Assembly: GCA_050015495.1 (NCBI GenBank)
Contig: JBEKBH010000002.1
Span: 175,279 to 239,278 of the forward strand
From: Palsa-1439 sp050015495
GTDB taxonomy: Bacteria > Verrucomicrobiota > Verrucomicrobiia > Palsa-1439
Reading direction: 5' to 3'
DNA length: 64,000 nt
The notes under the pieces are model-generated. The model did no database searches and had not been told where the DNA came from. It was given only the letters and a program-made list of their open reading frames with translations. Made by a program: the position numbers and the translations under genes. Position 1 is the first letter of the stretch. Each line of letters begins with the position of its first letter. Positions 53,512-61,400 of this stretch are shown here, one piece after another.

Positions 53512-53931
53512 ATGAAGGCGTCGGTAAAAAGTGATTATGCATGTCGGGCGGTGGAAGCGTTGGCGCTGCATCATCCGAGCGTGAGGCCGCTGCGAATCGA
53601 GGAAATTGCGTCGAGCGAGGCGATCCCGGCGAACTATCTCGTACAGATCCTGATCGAGTTGAAGAGCAAGGGACTCATCCAGAGCCGGCGGGGCAAGGCG
53701 GGCGGCTATGCGCTGGCCAAGGCACCCCGAGAGATTACGGTTGGGGACGTTCTCCGGGCGGTGCAGGGGGATGTGCTGGAGATGCCGTTGCTGAGGGAAG
53801 CGCGGTGCCCAGAGGAAATCAAGCGTGCGTGGCGGCGGATCAAGGAGGCCGCCGAACGCGCGGCGGACGACGTGACCTTCGAGCAGTTGTGTACGGAGGC
53901 AAAAAATCGCCCCGAGATGTATTACATCTAG
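53512..53931 (+). CDS. Rrf2-family transcription regulator
   Basis: 139 aa. The winged helix is full: SDYACRAVEALALHH, LRIEEIASSEAIPANYLVQIL, LIELKSKGLIQSRRGKAGGYALA, ITVGDVLRAVQGD. The C-terminal part has a single cysteine, not the three-cysteine FeS cluster of IscR/NsrR types. This is like CymR and other cysteine-metabolism regulators, which sense through a partner protein. It is directly upstream of the sulfur operon, so a role in cysteine/sulfate control is likely. ATG 53512. Confidence 0.85.
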   Translation: MKASVKSDYACRAVEALALHHPSVRPLRIEEIASSEAIPANYLVQILIELKSKGLIQSRRGKAGGYALAKAPREITVGDVLRAVQGDVLEMPLLREARCPEEIKRAWRRIKEAAERAADDVTFEQLCTEAKNRPEMYYI

Positions 53932-53935
53932 GGCA

Positions 53936-53963
53936 TTGACAGGCACTTGTTCTTTGATATAGT
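53936..53963 (+). promoter_or_regulatory. Sigma70-type promoter of the sulfur operon
   Basis: TTGACA at 53936-53941, 16 bases, TATAGT at 53958-53963, starting inside the rrf2 stop region. Confidence 0.65.
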
Positions 53964-53997
53964 CCCTCCGTCGTTCCGCCATGGGCGGAACGGCAAA

Positions 53998-54128
53998 CTC
54001 ATCAAGAGCGGTCGAGGGACTGGCCCGTAGAAACCGCGGCAACCGTTCCGCTACCAGAGGGTGGCGGGAGACAAGGTGCCAATTCCAGCTCCGAGGCCCG
54101 ACGCGAGTCGGGAGCGGGGGAAGATGAG
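53998..54128 (+). ncRNA. SAM-I (S-box) riboswitch
   Basis: P1 CTCATC (53998-54003) pairs with GATGAG (54123-54128). Inside are the conserved blocks AAGAGCGG, GAGGGACTGGCCC, CGGCAACC and AAGGTGCCAATTCC in the family order and spacing. It binds S-adenosylmethionine and in this class normally shuts expression off when SAM is plentiful. A Rho-independent terminator follows. Confidence 0.95.
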
Positions 54129-54154
54129 GGAGAGCAATCAGGTCGTTTGTGATG

Positions 54155-54202
54155 CCTCTTCATCGTCGCCCGCTATTGGGGATGCTGGAGAGGTTCTTTT
54201 TT
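54155..54202 (+). terminator. Regulated intrinsic terminator of the SAM riboswitch
   Basis: Arms CCTCTTCATC and GATGCTGGAGAGG, then TTCTTTTTT. The 3' half of P1 and following bases (GATGAGGGAGAG, from 54123) can pair with CTCTTCATC instead, giving the alternative antiterminator. Confidence 0.8.
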
Positions 54203-54250
54203 GTGCCTCTCGGCGCGGTGGCCGCCACTTGGTGAAGAAAGCGAGATGGA

Positions 54251-55492
54251 ATGAAGGCAAAACATGGATTCTTCACCAGTTTAAAGTGTCGCGAGTGCGG
54301 TCGGCATTACCCGACGGAAGCGCTGCATGTATGCGAGTTCTGCTTCGGGCCGCTGGAAGTGGATTACGATTACGGCCTGATCAAAACCGTGTTGACGCGC
54401 GCCAAGATCGCATCGCGGCCCACAAATATGTGGCGGTACCGCGAGTTGTTGCCGATCGAGGGCGAGCCGACGATTGGTTTCCAGGTTGGCTTTACGCCAC
54501 TGGTCCGGGCGGATCGTCTCGCCAAGCGGCTGGGGCTGCGCGAGGTCTGGGTCAAGAACGACACGGTCAATTATCCGACCTTGTCGTTCAAGGACCGGGT
54601 GGTGAGCGTGGCGTTGTCGCGGGCGCGAGAACTGGGGTTTGAGATCGTCGCGTGCGCGTCGACGGGCAACCTGGCGAACTCGGTGGCGGCGAACGCCGCG
54701 AGTGGCGGGCTGAAGAGCTACGTGTTCATCCCCGCGGACCTCGAGACGGGCAAAGTGCTCGGTTCGCTCGTGTACGGGACAAACGTCATCGGCATCCGCG
54801 GCACGTACGACCAGGTGAACCGTCTGTGCAGTGAGATTGCGGGAAAGTACGGCTGGGCGTTTGTGAACGTCAACATTCGGCCCTACTACGCCGAAGGCTC
54901 GAAAGCCATGGGCTACGAGATCATCGAGCAACTGGGCTGGCGGTTGCCGGACCACGTGGTGGTGCCGATGGCGGGAGGTTCGCTCATCACGAAGATCCAC
55001 AAGTCGTTCAAAGAGTTTGTCAAACTGGGCCTGGTGGACGACCATCAATATTCCATTCATGGCGCACAGGCCGAAGGGTGCGCGCCGATAGTGAACGCGA
55101 TGAAGGCCGGCGCGGACATCATCAAGCCGGTGAACAAACCGCAAACGATTGTGAAATCGCTGGCCATCGGCAACCCGGCGGACGGGTTTTACTCGATCCA
55201 GACGATGAGACAAACGGGCGGTTGGGCGGAGAACCCCAACGACGAGGAGGTCGTGGCGGGAATCCGGCTGCTGGCCGAAACGGAAGGAATTTTTGCGGAG
55301 ACCGCGGGAGGCACGACCGTCGCGGCGACCCAGCGGCTGGTGAATGCGGGCCGAATCAAGCCGGGCGAATCGCTGGTGTTGTGTATTACGGGCCACGGGC
55401 TGAAGACGCAGGAAGCGGTGGCCAACAAATGCGGCGAAGCGCAGGTCATCGGGCCGCATCTGCACGAGTTTTCGGCCTTGTTGGACAAGTAG
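54251..55492 (+). CDS. thrC: Threonine-synthase-like PLP enzyme, probably homocysteine-forming
   Basis: 413 aa. Fold-type II PLP enzyme with an N-terminal zinc ribbon (C13-x2-C16, C28-x2-C31), the lysine-bearing NYPTLSFKDR, phosphate-binding ASTGNLANSVAA and GSLITKIHKSF. Canonical threonine synthase makes threonine from O-phosphohomoserine. Here it is first in a SAM-I-controlled operon, directly followed by a MoaD/ThiS-type carrier, a NIL-domain protein and sulfate-reduction genes. By analogy with CysM/CysO (which use O-phosphoserine and a protein thiocarboxylate), I infer it may make homocysteine. The symbol is for the family; the activity is unproven. ATG 54251. Confidence 0.8.
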   Translation: MKAKHGFFTSLKCRECGRHYPTEALHVCEFCFGPLEVDYDYGLIKTVLTRAKIASRPTNMWRYRELLPIEGEPTIGFQVGFTPLVRADRLAKRLGLREVWVKNDTVNYPTLSFKDRVVSVALSRARELGFEIVACASTGNLANSVAANAASGGLKSYVFIPADLETGKVLGSLVYGTNVIGIRGTYDQVNRLCSEIAGKYGWAFVNVNIRPYYAEGSKAMGYEIIEQLGWRLPDHVVVPMAGGSLITKIHKSFKEFVKLGLVDDHQYSIHGAQAEGCAPIVNAMKAGADIIKPVNKPQTIVKSLAIGNPADGFYSIQTMRQTGGWAENPNDEEVVAGIRLLAETEGIFAETAGGTTVAATQRLVNAGRIKPGESLVLCITGHGLKTQEAVANKCGEAQVIGPHLHEFSALLDK

Positions 55493-55519
55493 AATTGACC
55501 AGGAGAAGGAGAAACGATT

Positions 55520-55795
55520 ATGCCGATCAATGTGCGAATTCCGACGCCGTTGCGGAAGCTGACGAAGGACAAGGACATCGTCCAGGCCTCGGGCGCGACG
55601 ATCCAGGAGATTATTGACAGCCTGGAGAAGCAGTACCCGGGATTGAAGGAGCGGATTTGTGACGAGCGCGGCGAACTGCGCCGGTTTGTGAACGTGTATT
55701 TGAACGACGAAGACATTCGATTTGCCCAGGGCAAGGGCACGCTGGTGAAAGACGGGGACGAAATCTCCGTCATACCGGCCATAGCCGGTGGCTAA
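55520..55795 (+). CDS. MoaD/ThiS-type sulfur carrier protein
   Basis: 91 aa, ubiquitin-like. The N terminus NVRIPTPLRKLTKDKD and the C-terminal VIPAIAGG end in the Gly-Gly needed for thiocarboxylate formation. It sits 27 bp after the threonine-synthase-like gene, with GGAGAAGGAG before the ATG. It probably carries activated sulfide for amino-acid synthesis and not molybdopterin, since no moa genes are near. An activating E1-like gene is not in the window. Confidence 0.85.
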   Translation: MPINVRIPTPLRKLTKDKDIVQASGATIQEIIDSLEKQYPGLKERICDERGELRRFVNVYLNDEDIRFAQGKGTLVKDGDEISVIPAIAGG

Positions 55796-55819
55796 ACCAA
55801 GGTCGCGAGCAAGGAAGAC

Positions 55820-56095
55820 ATGGCAAAGAAGACAAAGGCCGCAACAGCGGCGAAGGAGACCAAACGTCTCTGGCTGACCTATCCGAAAAAGGTCATCCAG
55901 AAGCCGGCCATTTATGAATTGGGCCACAAATTCAAAGTGGTGACCAACATTCGGCAGGCGAGCGTGACGGAAGAGGTCGGGATCGTCTCGCTGGAGTTGC
56001 TCGGCGCCCGCGATGAGATCAAGAAGGCCATCAAATGGCTGGAAGGTCTCGGCGTCAAGGTCGAGCCGGTCGAGATCAACGTGATCGAGGGGTAG
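55820..56095 (+). CDS. NIL-domain protein
   Basis: 91 aa. The domain fills residues about 12-90: LTYPKKVIQKPAIYELGHKF, VTNIRQASVTEEVGIVSLEL and AIKWLEGLGVKVEPVEINVIEG. NIL domains occur at the end of methionine ABC transporters and in stand-alone forms next to homocysteine-synthesis genes in some anaerobes. It is probably a ligand-binding or sulfur-relay partner in this operon. It starts with a basic tail (MAKKTKAATAAKETKRLW). Confidence 0.75.
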   Translation: MAKKTKAATAAKETKRLWLTYPKKVIQKPAIYELGHKFKVVTNIRQASVTEEVGIVSLELLGARDEIKKAIKWLEGLGVKVEPVEINVIEG

Positions 56096-56104
56096 GAAGC
56101 GGAC

Positions 56105-56827
56105 GTGAAGTTCACAGCGGAAGAGATTCAGAATCTGGCGGCGGAGTTCGAGGGTCGGGCTCCGCGCGAGATTCTGCAGTGGGCGGCGGACCATTTCAGT
56201 CCGCGCGTGGCCATTTCTTCCGCGTTTGGTCCCGAGGGGCTGGTGATGATCGACATCGCGATGCGCAAAGTCACACCGCGCATTCCGATTTTCACGATCG
56301 ACACGGGCTTCTTTTTCAAGGAGACGGTGGAATTGATCCACAAGATCGAGCAGGAGTACGGGATCACAGTTGAGCGATTGCACCCCGAGTTGACGCCCGA
56401 GCAGCAGGCGGAGAAGCACGGGGCGGAGTTGTACAAGAGCGAGCCGGACAAATGCTGCTACATGCGCAAGGTGCTTCCGCTCCAGAAAAAACTTCCCGAG
56501 CTGGACGGGCTGATCACGGGATTGCGGCGCAGTCAGGGCGAGAGCCGCAAGGGTGCGAAGATCCTGCAATTGCAGGAGACGCCACAGGGCCATCGCTATC
56601 TGAAGATCAATCCGCTGGCGGCGTGGAGCAAGGAGGAGGTCTGGTGGTACATCATCAGCCACCAACTTCCATACAACCCGCTCCACGACCAGGGCTATCC
56701 GAGCATCGGTTGCTGGCCCGAGTGCTGCACGCGTCCGGTGAAGGACGGCGAGGGCGAGCGGGCGGGCCGCTGGGCGGGATCGGACAAAAAGGAGTGCGGC
56801 TTGCACACGTTCGCCGCGAATATTTGA
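56105..56827 (+). CDS. cysH: APS/PAPS reductase (CysH)
   Basis: 240 aa. It reduces adenylyl sulfate or PAPS to sulfite. SSAFGPEGLVMIDIA, TIDTGFFFKETVELI and the C-terminal catalytic ECGLH are present. C117-C118 (DKCCYMRK) and a second group near 203 mark the [4Fe-4S] APS-type enzyme. The second group reads C203-W-P-E-C-C, where CxxC is usual. ATG/GTG: start taken as GTG 56105, nine bases after the preceding stop. Direct product sulfite would be reduced elsewhere; no sulfite reductase gene is visible. Confidence 0.85.
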   Translation: MKFTAEEIQNLAAEFEGRAPREILQWAADHFSPRVAISSAFGPEGLVMIDIAMRKVTPRIPIFTIDTGFFFKETVELIHKIEQEYGITVERLHPELTPEQQAEKHGAELYKSEPDKCCYMRKVLPLQKKLPELDGLITGLRRSQGESRKGAKILQLQETPQGHRYLKINPLAAWSKEEVWWYIISHQLPYNPLHDQGYPSIGCWPECCTRPVKDGEGERAGRWAGSDKKECGLHTFAANI

Positions 56828-56829
56828 GA

Positions 56830-56888
56830 TTGTAGCCGCGAAGCATCTTCGCGGCAGTACGGACCGCGAATGAGATTCGCGGCCACAA
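56830..56888. repeat. Head-to-head pair of interspersed palindromes between cysH and cysD
   Basis: TTGTAGCCGCGAAG... and ...CGCGGCCACAA form the outer ends; each half is a hairpin (CCGCGAA with TTCGCGG). It has the same head-to-head build as the pair in ubiE (63255-63304). Confidence 0.7.
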
Positions 56889-56896
56889 ACACATTT

Positions 56897-57697
56897 ATGG
56901 ATCATCTCGACAGGCTGGAGAACCAGAGCATTTTCATCATCCGCGAGGCGTTCAACAAGATCGAGCGGCTGGCGATGTTGTGGAGCGTGGGCAAGGACTC
57001 GCAAACGATCCTGTGGCTGGCGCGCAAAGCGTTTCTCGGCCACGTGCCGTTCCCGTGCGTGTTCATGGAGACGAGTTTCGACATGCCCGAGTTGGTGGAG
57101 TTGCGGGACCGGTTGACGAAGGAATGGAAGTTGAACCTCGTGATCGCGCGCAACGACGAAGCGCTGGCGCAGGGGATGAACCACACGCGCGGCCGGGTCA
57201 ATTGCTGCTCGGCGTTGCTGAAGGAGAACCTCAAGAAGATCGTCGACCGCGAAAAGTACGGCGGGCTGATCGTCGGGGTGCGGCGCGATGAGGACCCCAC
57301 GCGGGCGAAGGAGCGTTATTTCTCGCCGCGCGACAAGAACATGGAATGGAACGTCGAAGACCAGCCGCCGGAGTTGTGGGACCAATTCAACACCGACCTC
57401 GCGGGCGGCACGCATCTGCGGGTGCATCCGTTGTTGCACTGGACGGAGATGAACATTTGGGAGTACGCCGAGCGCGAGAAGATCCCGAACGTAGCGCTGT
57501 ACTTCGCCAAGAACGGGAAACGCTATCGGAGTCTCGGATGCGTTCCGTGCACGTTCGCGATCGAGTCCAACGCGGACACGTACGAAAAGATCCGCGAGGA
57601 ATTGCGGACGACCAAGCGGAGTGAGCGCAGCGTCCGCGCCCAGGACCAGGAAAGCGAAGACGCGTTCGAGAAATTGCGACGGGACGGGTACATGTGA
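56897..57697 (+). CDS. cysD: Sulfate adenylyltransferase subunit 2
   Basis: 266 aa. With CysN it makes APS from ATP and sulfate. ATP-pyrophosphatase-type core: LAMLWSVGKDSQTILWLA (the SGGKDS-like loop), VFMETSFDMPELV, CCSALLKENL and GVRRDEDPTRAKERYFSPRD are all family motifs. ATG 56897 is chosen over ATG 56870, because the upstream stretch is the repeat. Confidence 0.92.
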   Translation: MDHLDRLENQSIFIIREAFNKIERLAMLWSVGKDSQTILWLARKAFLGHVPFPCVFMETSFDMPELVELRDRLTKEWKLNLVIARNDEALAQGMNHTRGRVNCCSALLKENLKKIVDREKYGGLIVGVRRDEDPTRAKERYFSPRDKNMEWNVEDQPPELWDQFNTDLAGGTHLRVHPLLHWTEMNIWEYAEREKIPNVALYFAKNGKRYRSLGCVPCTFAIESNADTYEKIREELRTTKRSERSVRAQDQESEDAFEKLRRDGYM

Positions 57698-57718
57698 GCC
57701 GGGGCGGTGGATCCGATC

Positions 57719-59605
57719 ATGCATCAGACTGAACAACTGAAGATCGTCATTGTCGGGCACGTGGATCACGGCAAATCGACGCTGGTCGGTCGCTTGTTTT
57801 ACGACACAGGCTCGCTGCCGGACGGCAAATTCGAGAAGATCAAGGCGGCGTGCGAGAAACGCGGGATGCCGTTCGAGTGGGCGTTTTTGATGGACGGGTT
57901 GCAGGCCGAGCGCGACCAGAACATCACCATCGACACCGCGCAAATCTGGTTTCGCACGGCGAAACGGCCGTACGTCATCATCGACGCGCCGGGGCACAAG
58001 GAATTCCTCAAGAACATGGTGACGGGCGCGGCGAGCGCCGAGGCGGCGTTGCTGCTGATCGACGCCAGCGAAGGCGTCCAGGAGCAGTCGCGGCGTCATG
58101 GTTATCTTCTCTCGCTGCTGGGGATCAGCCAGATCGCAGTGCTGGTCAACAAGATGGACCTGCGCCATTACAGCGACAAGGTGTTCAAATCGATTGAGGA
58201 CGAATACCGCGCGTTTCTCAAGCAGGTCGGGGTCGAACCACGATTGTTCATTCCCATCGCGGCGGCGAACGGCGACAACGTTGCCGCGAAATCGTCGCAC
58301 ATGCCGTGGTACAACGGCCCGACGGTCCTGGAAGCGCTCGACCGGTTCCAGGTTGCCGCGCCGCCACAAAACCTGCCCCTGCGATTTCCGATCCAGGACG
58401 TTTACCGATTCGACCACCGCCGCATACTGGCCGGGCGGGTGGAATCCGGCACGGTGCGCGTAGGCGACAAGATTTTGTTTTCACCGCGCAACAAGGTCAG
58501 CACGGTGAAATCGATTGAGAGCTGGCCGCACGGGACGCGCGAGGCCGCTCACGCGGGCGAATCCATCGGAATCACGTTGACCGAACAGATTTTCGTCGAG
58601 CGCGGCCAGATCGGATCTGGCGAGGAAAATGCGCCGGTTGAAACCGACGTGTTCAACGCGAAACTGTTCTGGCTCGGACGCCAGAACCTCGAAGTGGGCC
58701 GCAAGGTCAAGCTGAAGCTGACCTCCGAGGAAGTCGAGTGCCAGATCCAGTCCATCGAGAAGCTGATCGATGCCTCGACGCTGGCGGAAATCGATACGGC
58801 GTCGCGTCCATACATCGCGCGCAACGACGTGGCGGAGGTGACGATCCGCACGAAACGGCCGATTGCCTTCGACAACGCCGATCGGATCGTCAACACGGGG
58901 CGGTTCGTGCTGATCGACCATTACCAGGTGTGCGGCGGCGGGGTGATATCGAAGGGGGAGTATCCCGACCGCCGGCAGGTATTGTCGGGCGTGAAGAGCC
59001 AGAATATTTTCTGGTCGGCCGGCAAAATCACGCGCGAGGCGCGCGAGCGGCGCAACCGGCACAAAGGCGCGATCATCTGGCTAACGGGCTTGTCCGGGGC
59101 GGGCAAATCGACCGTGGCGACGGAACTGGAGCGCGAATTGTTTTTGATGGGGTTGCACACGTACGTTTTGGACGGCGACAACATCCGCCACGGTCTCAAC
59201 GCCAACCTCGGGTTTTCCCCGGAAGACCGCACGGAGAACATCCGGCGCGTCGGAGAGGTGGCGCGGTTGCTCATGGACGCGGGCGTGATGGTGATCACGG
59301 CGTTCATCTCGCCGTATCGCGATGATCGGCGGCTGGCGCGGTCGCTGGTCGATGAAGGCGAGTTTATCGAGGTGTTCGTCGACGCGCCGCTGGCGGTGTG
59401 CGAAGGGCGCGACCCGAAGGGCCTGTACAAGAAGGCGCGCGCGGGGCAGATTGAGAACTTCACCGGTGTCTCCGCGCCGTACGAGCCGCCGGTCGCCGCC
59501 GAGATCGTGGTGCACACGGACCGGCAGACTTCGGCCGAGTGCGTGGCGCAAATCATCGACTTTTTGAACCTGCGGCACATTGACCAGCAGGATTGGGTCA
59601 TTTGA
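57719..59605 (+). CDS. cysNC: Bifunctional sulfate adenylyltransferase subunit 1 / APS kinase
   Basis: 628 aa. The N-terminal GTPase (about 1-430) has VGHVDHGKSTLVG, IDAPGHKEF and NKMDLRHY with EF-Tu-like barrels; it drives APS synthesis with CysD. The C-terminal APS kinase (about 450-628) has WLTGLSGAGKSTVA and DGDNIRHGLNANLGFS, making PAPS. The linker is short (about residues 432-448). Fused CysNC is common. ATG 57719; GTG 57707 is an alternative. The kinase fusion makes PAPS available, while CysH looks APS-type. Confidence 0.92.
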   Translation: MHQTEQLKIVIVGHVDHGKSTLVGRLFYDTGSLPDGKFEKIKAACEKRGMPFEWAFLMDGLQAERDQNITIDTAQIWFRTAKRPYVIIDAPGHKEFLKNMVTGAASAEAALLLIDASEGVQEQSRRHGYLLSLLGISQIAVLVNKMDLRHYSDKVFKSIEDEYRAFLKQVGVEPRLFIPIAAANGDNVAAKSSHMPWYNGPTVLEALDRFQVAAPPQNLPLRFPIQDVYRFDHRRILAGRVESGTVRVGDKILFSPRNKVSTVKSIESWPHGTREAAHAGESIGITLTEQIFVERGQIGSGEENAPVETDVFNAKLFWLGRQNLEVGRKVKLKLTSEEVECQIQSIEKLIDASTLAEIDTASRPYIARNDVAEVTIRTKRPIAFDNADRIVNTGRFVLIDHYQVCGGGVISKGEYPDRRQVLSGVKSQNIFWSAGKITREARERRNRHKGAIIWLTGLSGAGKSTVATELERELFLMGLHTYVLDGDNIRHGLNANLGFSPEDRTENIRRVGEVARLLMDAGVMVITAFISPYRDDRRLARSLVDEGEFIEVFVDAPLAVCEGRDPKGLYKKARAGQIENFTGVSAPYEPPVAAEIVVHTDRQTSAECVAQIIDFLNLRHIDQQDWVI

Positions 59606-59669
59606 CGGGCGAAGATTTGCTTCTGGCCGGAACCGCGATAGGTTACAATACGTTGCTCGAAAGGATGGC

Positions 59670-60140
59670 ATGGCGAAAGAGGGGTCGAAGACAAACGAGT
59701 CGATGCAGGAGCCGCTGGTTCGGCAGTTCTCGGTATTTCTGGAAAACAAGGTCGGGGCGCTCCTCGATCTGACGCGGACGTTGAGCGAGTCGAACGTCCA
59801 CGTCTGCGGCATCTCGGTGGTGGACACGGCGGACGCGTCGGTGGTGCGGATCGTGGTGGACGACCCGGAGCGTTGCCATGAGGCGCTGGGCAAGGCGGGG
59901 ATAGCGGTCAACGAGTCCAACCTGGTGGTGGTGGAACTGCCGCGCGGGCCGGAGAAACTGGACACGGTGTTGCGCGGTCTGGTGGCGGCGGAAGTGAACA
60001 TCCAGTACACGTATTCGCTGATGGTCCGGCCGCACGACAAGGCGTTGCTGGCACTGCACTGCGAAGACTCGGAGTTTGCGCGGGACGTGTTGGTGAAGGA
60101 CGGCCACAGCGTGCTCAGCCAGAAGGATATTTCACGGTGA
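59670..60140 (+). CDS. Tandem ACT-domain protein
   Basis: 156 aa. Two ACT-like regulatory modules: FSVFLENKVGALLDLTRTL and VNIQYTYSLMVRPHDKALL. ACT domains bind amino acids. It follows cysNC by 64 bp and may sense cysteine or methionine, or relate to another system. ATG 59670 with AAGGA before it. Its stop overlaps the next start by one base. Confidence 0.7.
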   Translation: MAKEGSKTNESMQEPLVRQFSVFLENKVGALLDLTRTLSESNVHVCGISVVDTADASVVRIVVDDPERCHEALGKAGIAVNESNLVVVELPRGPEKLDTVLRGLVAAEVNIQYTYSLMVRPHDKALLALHCEDSEFARDVLVKDGHSVLSQKDISR

Positions 60141-60565
60141 TGACGGACAAACCCGCTCCCATCGGCCTGGCGATCGTGATCTGCGACCAGATCATCGAGG
60201 ACAAGCTTACCAACAAGAAATCGCTGATCGGGATCTTCAACCAGATCGGCGCGCAGACGTTCCCCTGTCGTCACCCGCAATTCTGCGTGTTTCTTTCCGT
60301 GACGGACGGGCGGGGACAATGCGCGGCGCGATTGCGGATCGTGCACGACGAGAGCAACACGGTGGTGGCGGAAGTCAACGGCCAGATCCAGTTTCCCGAC
60401 GTCAACGCGGTGGTCGAGTTGAATTTCGGGTTGGTGGGTCTGACGTTCCCGCAGCCCGGCGCGTATGCGATCGAGTTTTATTGCGACGAGGCGCTGGTGT
60501 TGGAGCGCCGGTTCCACGTTATCCACGTCAAATCCCCGCAAGGTCCGCCCCCCGCGGAGATGTAG
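60140..60565 (+). CDS. Conserved protein of DUF6941 type
   Basis: 141 aa. AIVICDQIIEDKLTNKKSLIGIFN (in part) and a beta-rich body with IEFYCDEALVLERRF at the end match the short beta-sandwich family that I know as DUF6941. No function is established. Cotranslated with the ACT protein (TGATG overlap). Confidence 0.6.
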   Translation: MTDKPAPIGLAIVICDQIIEDKLTNKKSLIGIFNQIGAQTFPCRHPQFCVFLSVTDGRGQCAARLRIVHDESNTVVAEVNGQIQFPDVNAVVELNFGLVGLTFPQPGAYAIEFYCDEALVLERRFHVIHVKSPQGPPPAEM

Positions 60566-60646
60566 GCCCGGCGTGACGGGCGCGTGATTTCGCGCTTGCG
60601 GCACTTTCGTCGCGGTGCCAGCATATTTGGTGAGAAAGGGCTGAGC

Positions 60647-61321
60647 ATGACGATGAAGAGCAGGAGTTTTGTTCGTATTGCCGGACTGGTGTTACTCGCC
60701 GCGATTTTCCAAGCCATTGTGTACGCGGCGGGACCTGTCGCCAACATCACCGCCGACGAGGCGCTGGCGCGGTTGAAGGCGGGGAACGAGCGATTTGTCA
60801 CGGGGCAGGTGATCCATCCCAACGCGGGCGCGGAACGTCGGGCGGAGGTCGCCAAGGGACAGAAACCGTTCGCCATAGTGGTCGGCTGTTCGGATTCGCG
60901 GGTCGGGCCCGAGGTGGTATTCGACCAGGGGCTGGGAGATCTGTTCGTGGTGCGGACGGCGGGGAACGTGGTGGACGACGTCGCGCTGGGGAGCATCGAG
61001 TACGCCGCCGAACATTTTGGTGTGCCGGTGATTTTCGTCTTGGGACACACGCGGTGCGGGGCGGTGGCGGCGGCGGTGGCCGGCGGCGAGGCGCCCGGGC
61101 ACGTCGGGTCGGTCGTCGAGAAGATCAAGCCCGCGGTCGAGGAAACCAAAGGCAAGGAAGGCGATGCCGTGGACAACGCGGTCCGCGCCAACGTGCGCAA
61201 TGTGGTCAACCAACTGCGCGGGGCCGGGCCGATTCTGTCGGGACTGGTCAAGGCGGGCAAACTGCGGGTGGTGGGCGGCTGCTACGATTTGGACACGGGG
61301 CGGGTCGGGATGGTGGAGTGA
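60647..61321 (+). CDS. Exported beta-class carbonic anhydrase
   Basis: 224 aa with an N-terminal signal peptide or anchor (VLLAAIFQAIVYAA). The zinc site is complete: CSDSRVGPE (near 85) and GHTRCGAVAAA (near 137), with the D/R dyad. It hydrates CO2 to bicarbonate. Export is unusual for beta-type enzymes but known. ATG 60647 is preferred to reveal the signal. Confidence 0.85.
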   Translation: MTMKSRSFVRIAGLVLLAAIFQAIVYAAGPVANITADEALARLKAGNERFVTGQVIHPNAGAERRAEVAKGQKPFAIVVGCSDSRVGPEVVFDQGLGDLFVVRTAGNVVDDVALGSIEYAAEHFGVPVIFVLGHTRCGAVAAAVAGGEAPGHVGSVVEKIKPAVEETKGKEGDAVDNAVRANVRNVVNQLRGAGPILSGLVKAGKLRVVGGCYDLDTGRVGMVE

Positions 61322-61400
61322 GGGGGGAGCGGGACGGCAAATGTTACAACGATTAGACCCGACCCCAATTCTAGTTTCCCTTTCCTTGGGCGGATCTCGT

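Larger units (their letters stand above)
53932..54250 (+). other. Sulfur operon leader
   Basis: 319 bp: promoter (53936-53963), a 9-bp hairpin CGTTCCGCC/GGCGGAACG (53972-53992), the SAM-I riboswitch (53998-54128), its terminator (54155-54202), then the start of the threonine-synthase-like gene. Nothing else. Confidence 0.8.

Noticed and set aside
56870..56896. Earlier ATG for cysD
   Set aside because: The nine added residues come from the palindrome pair; the conserved N terminus starts at ATG 56897.
54281..58417. 1378-codon open frame on the minus strand across the sulfur operon
   Set aside because: It is the antisense of five well-supported genes, with H/R/Q/L-rich composition typical of reverse-strand frames in GC-rich DNA.
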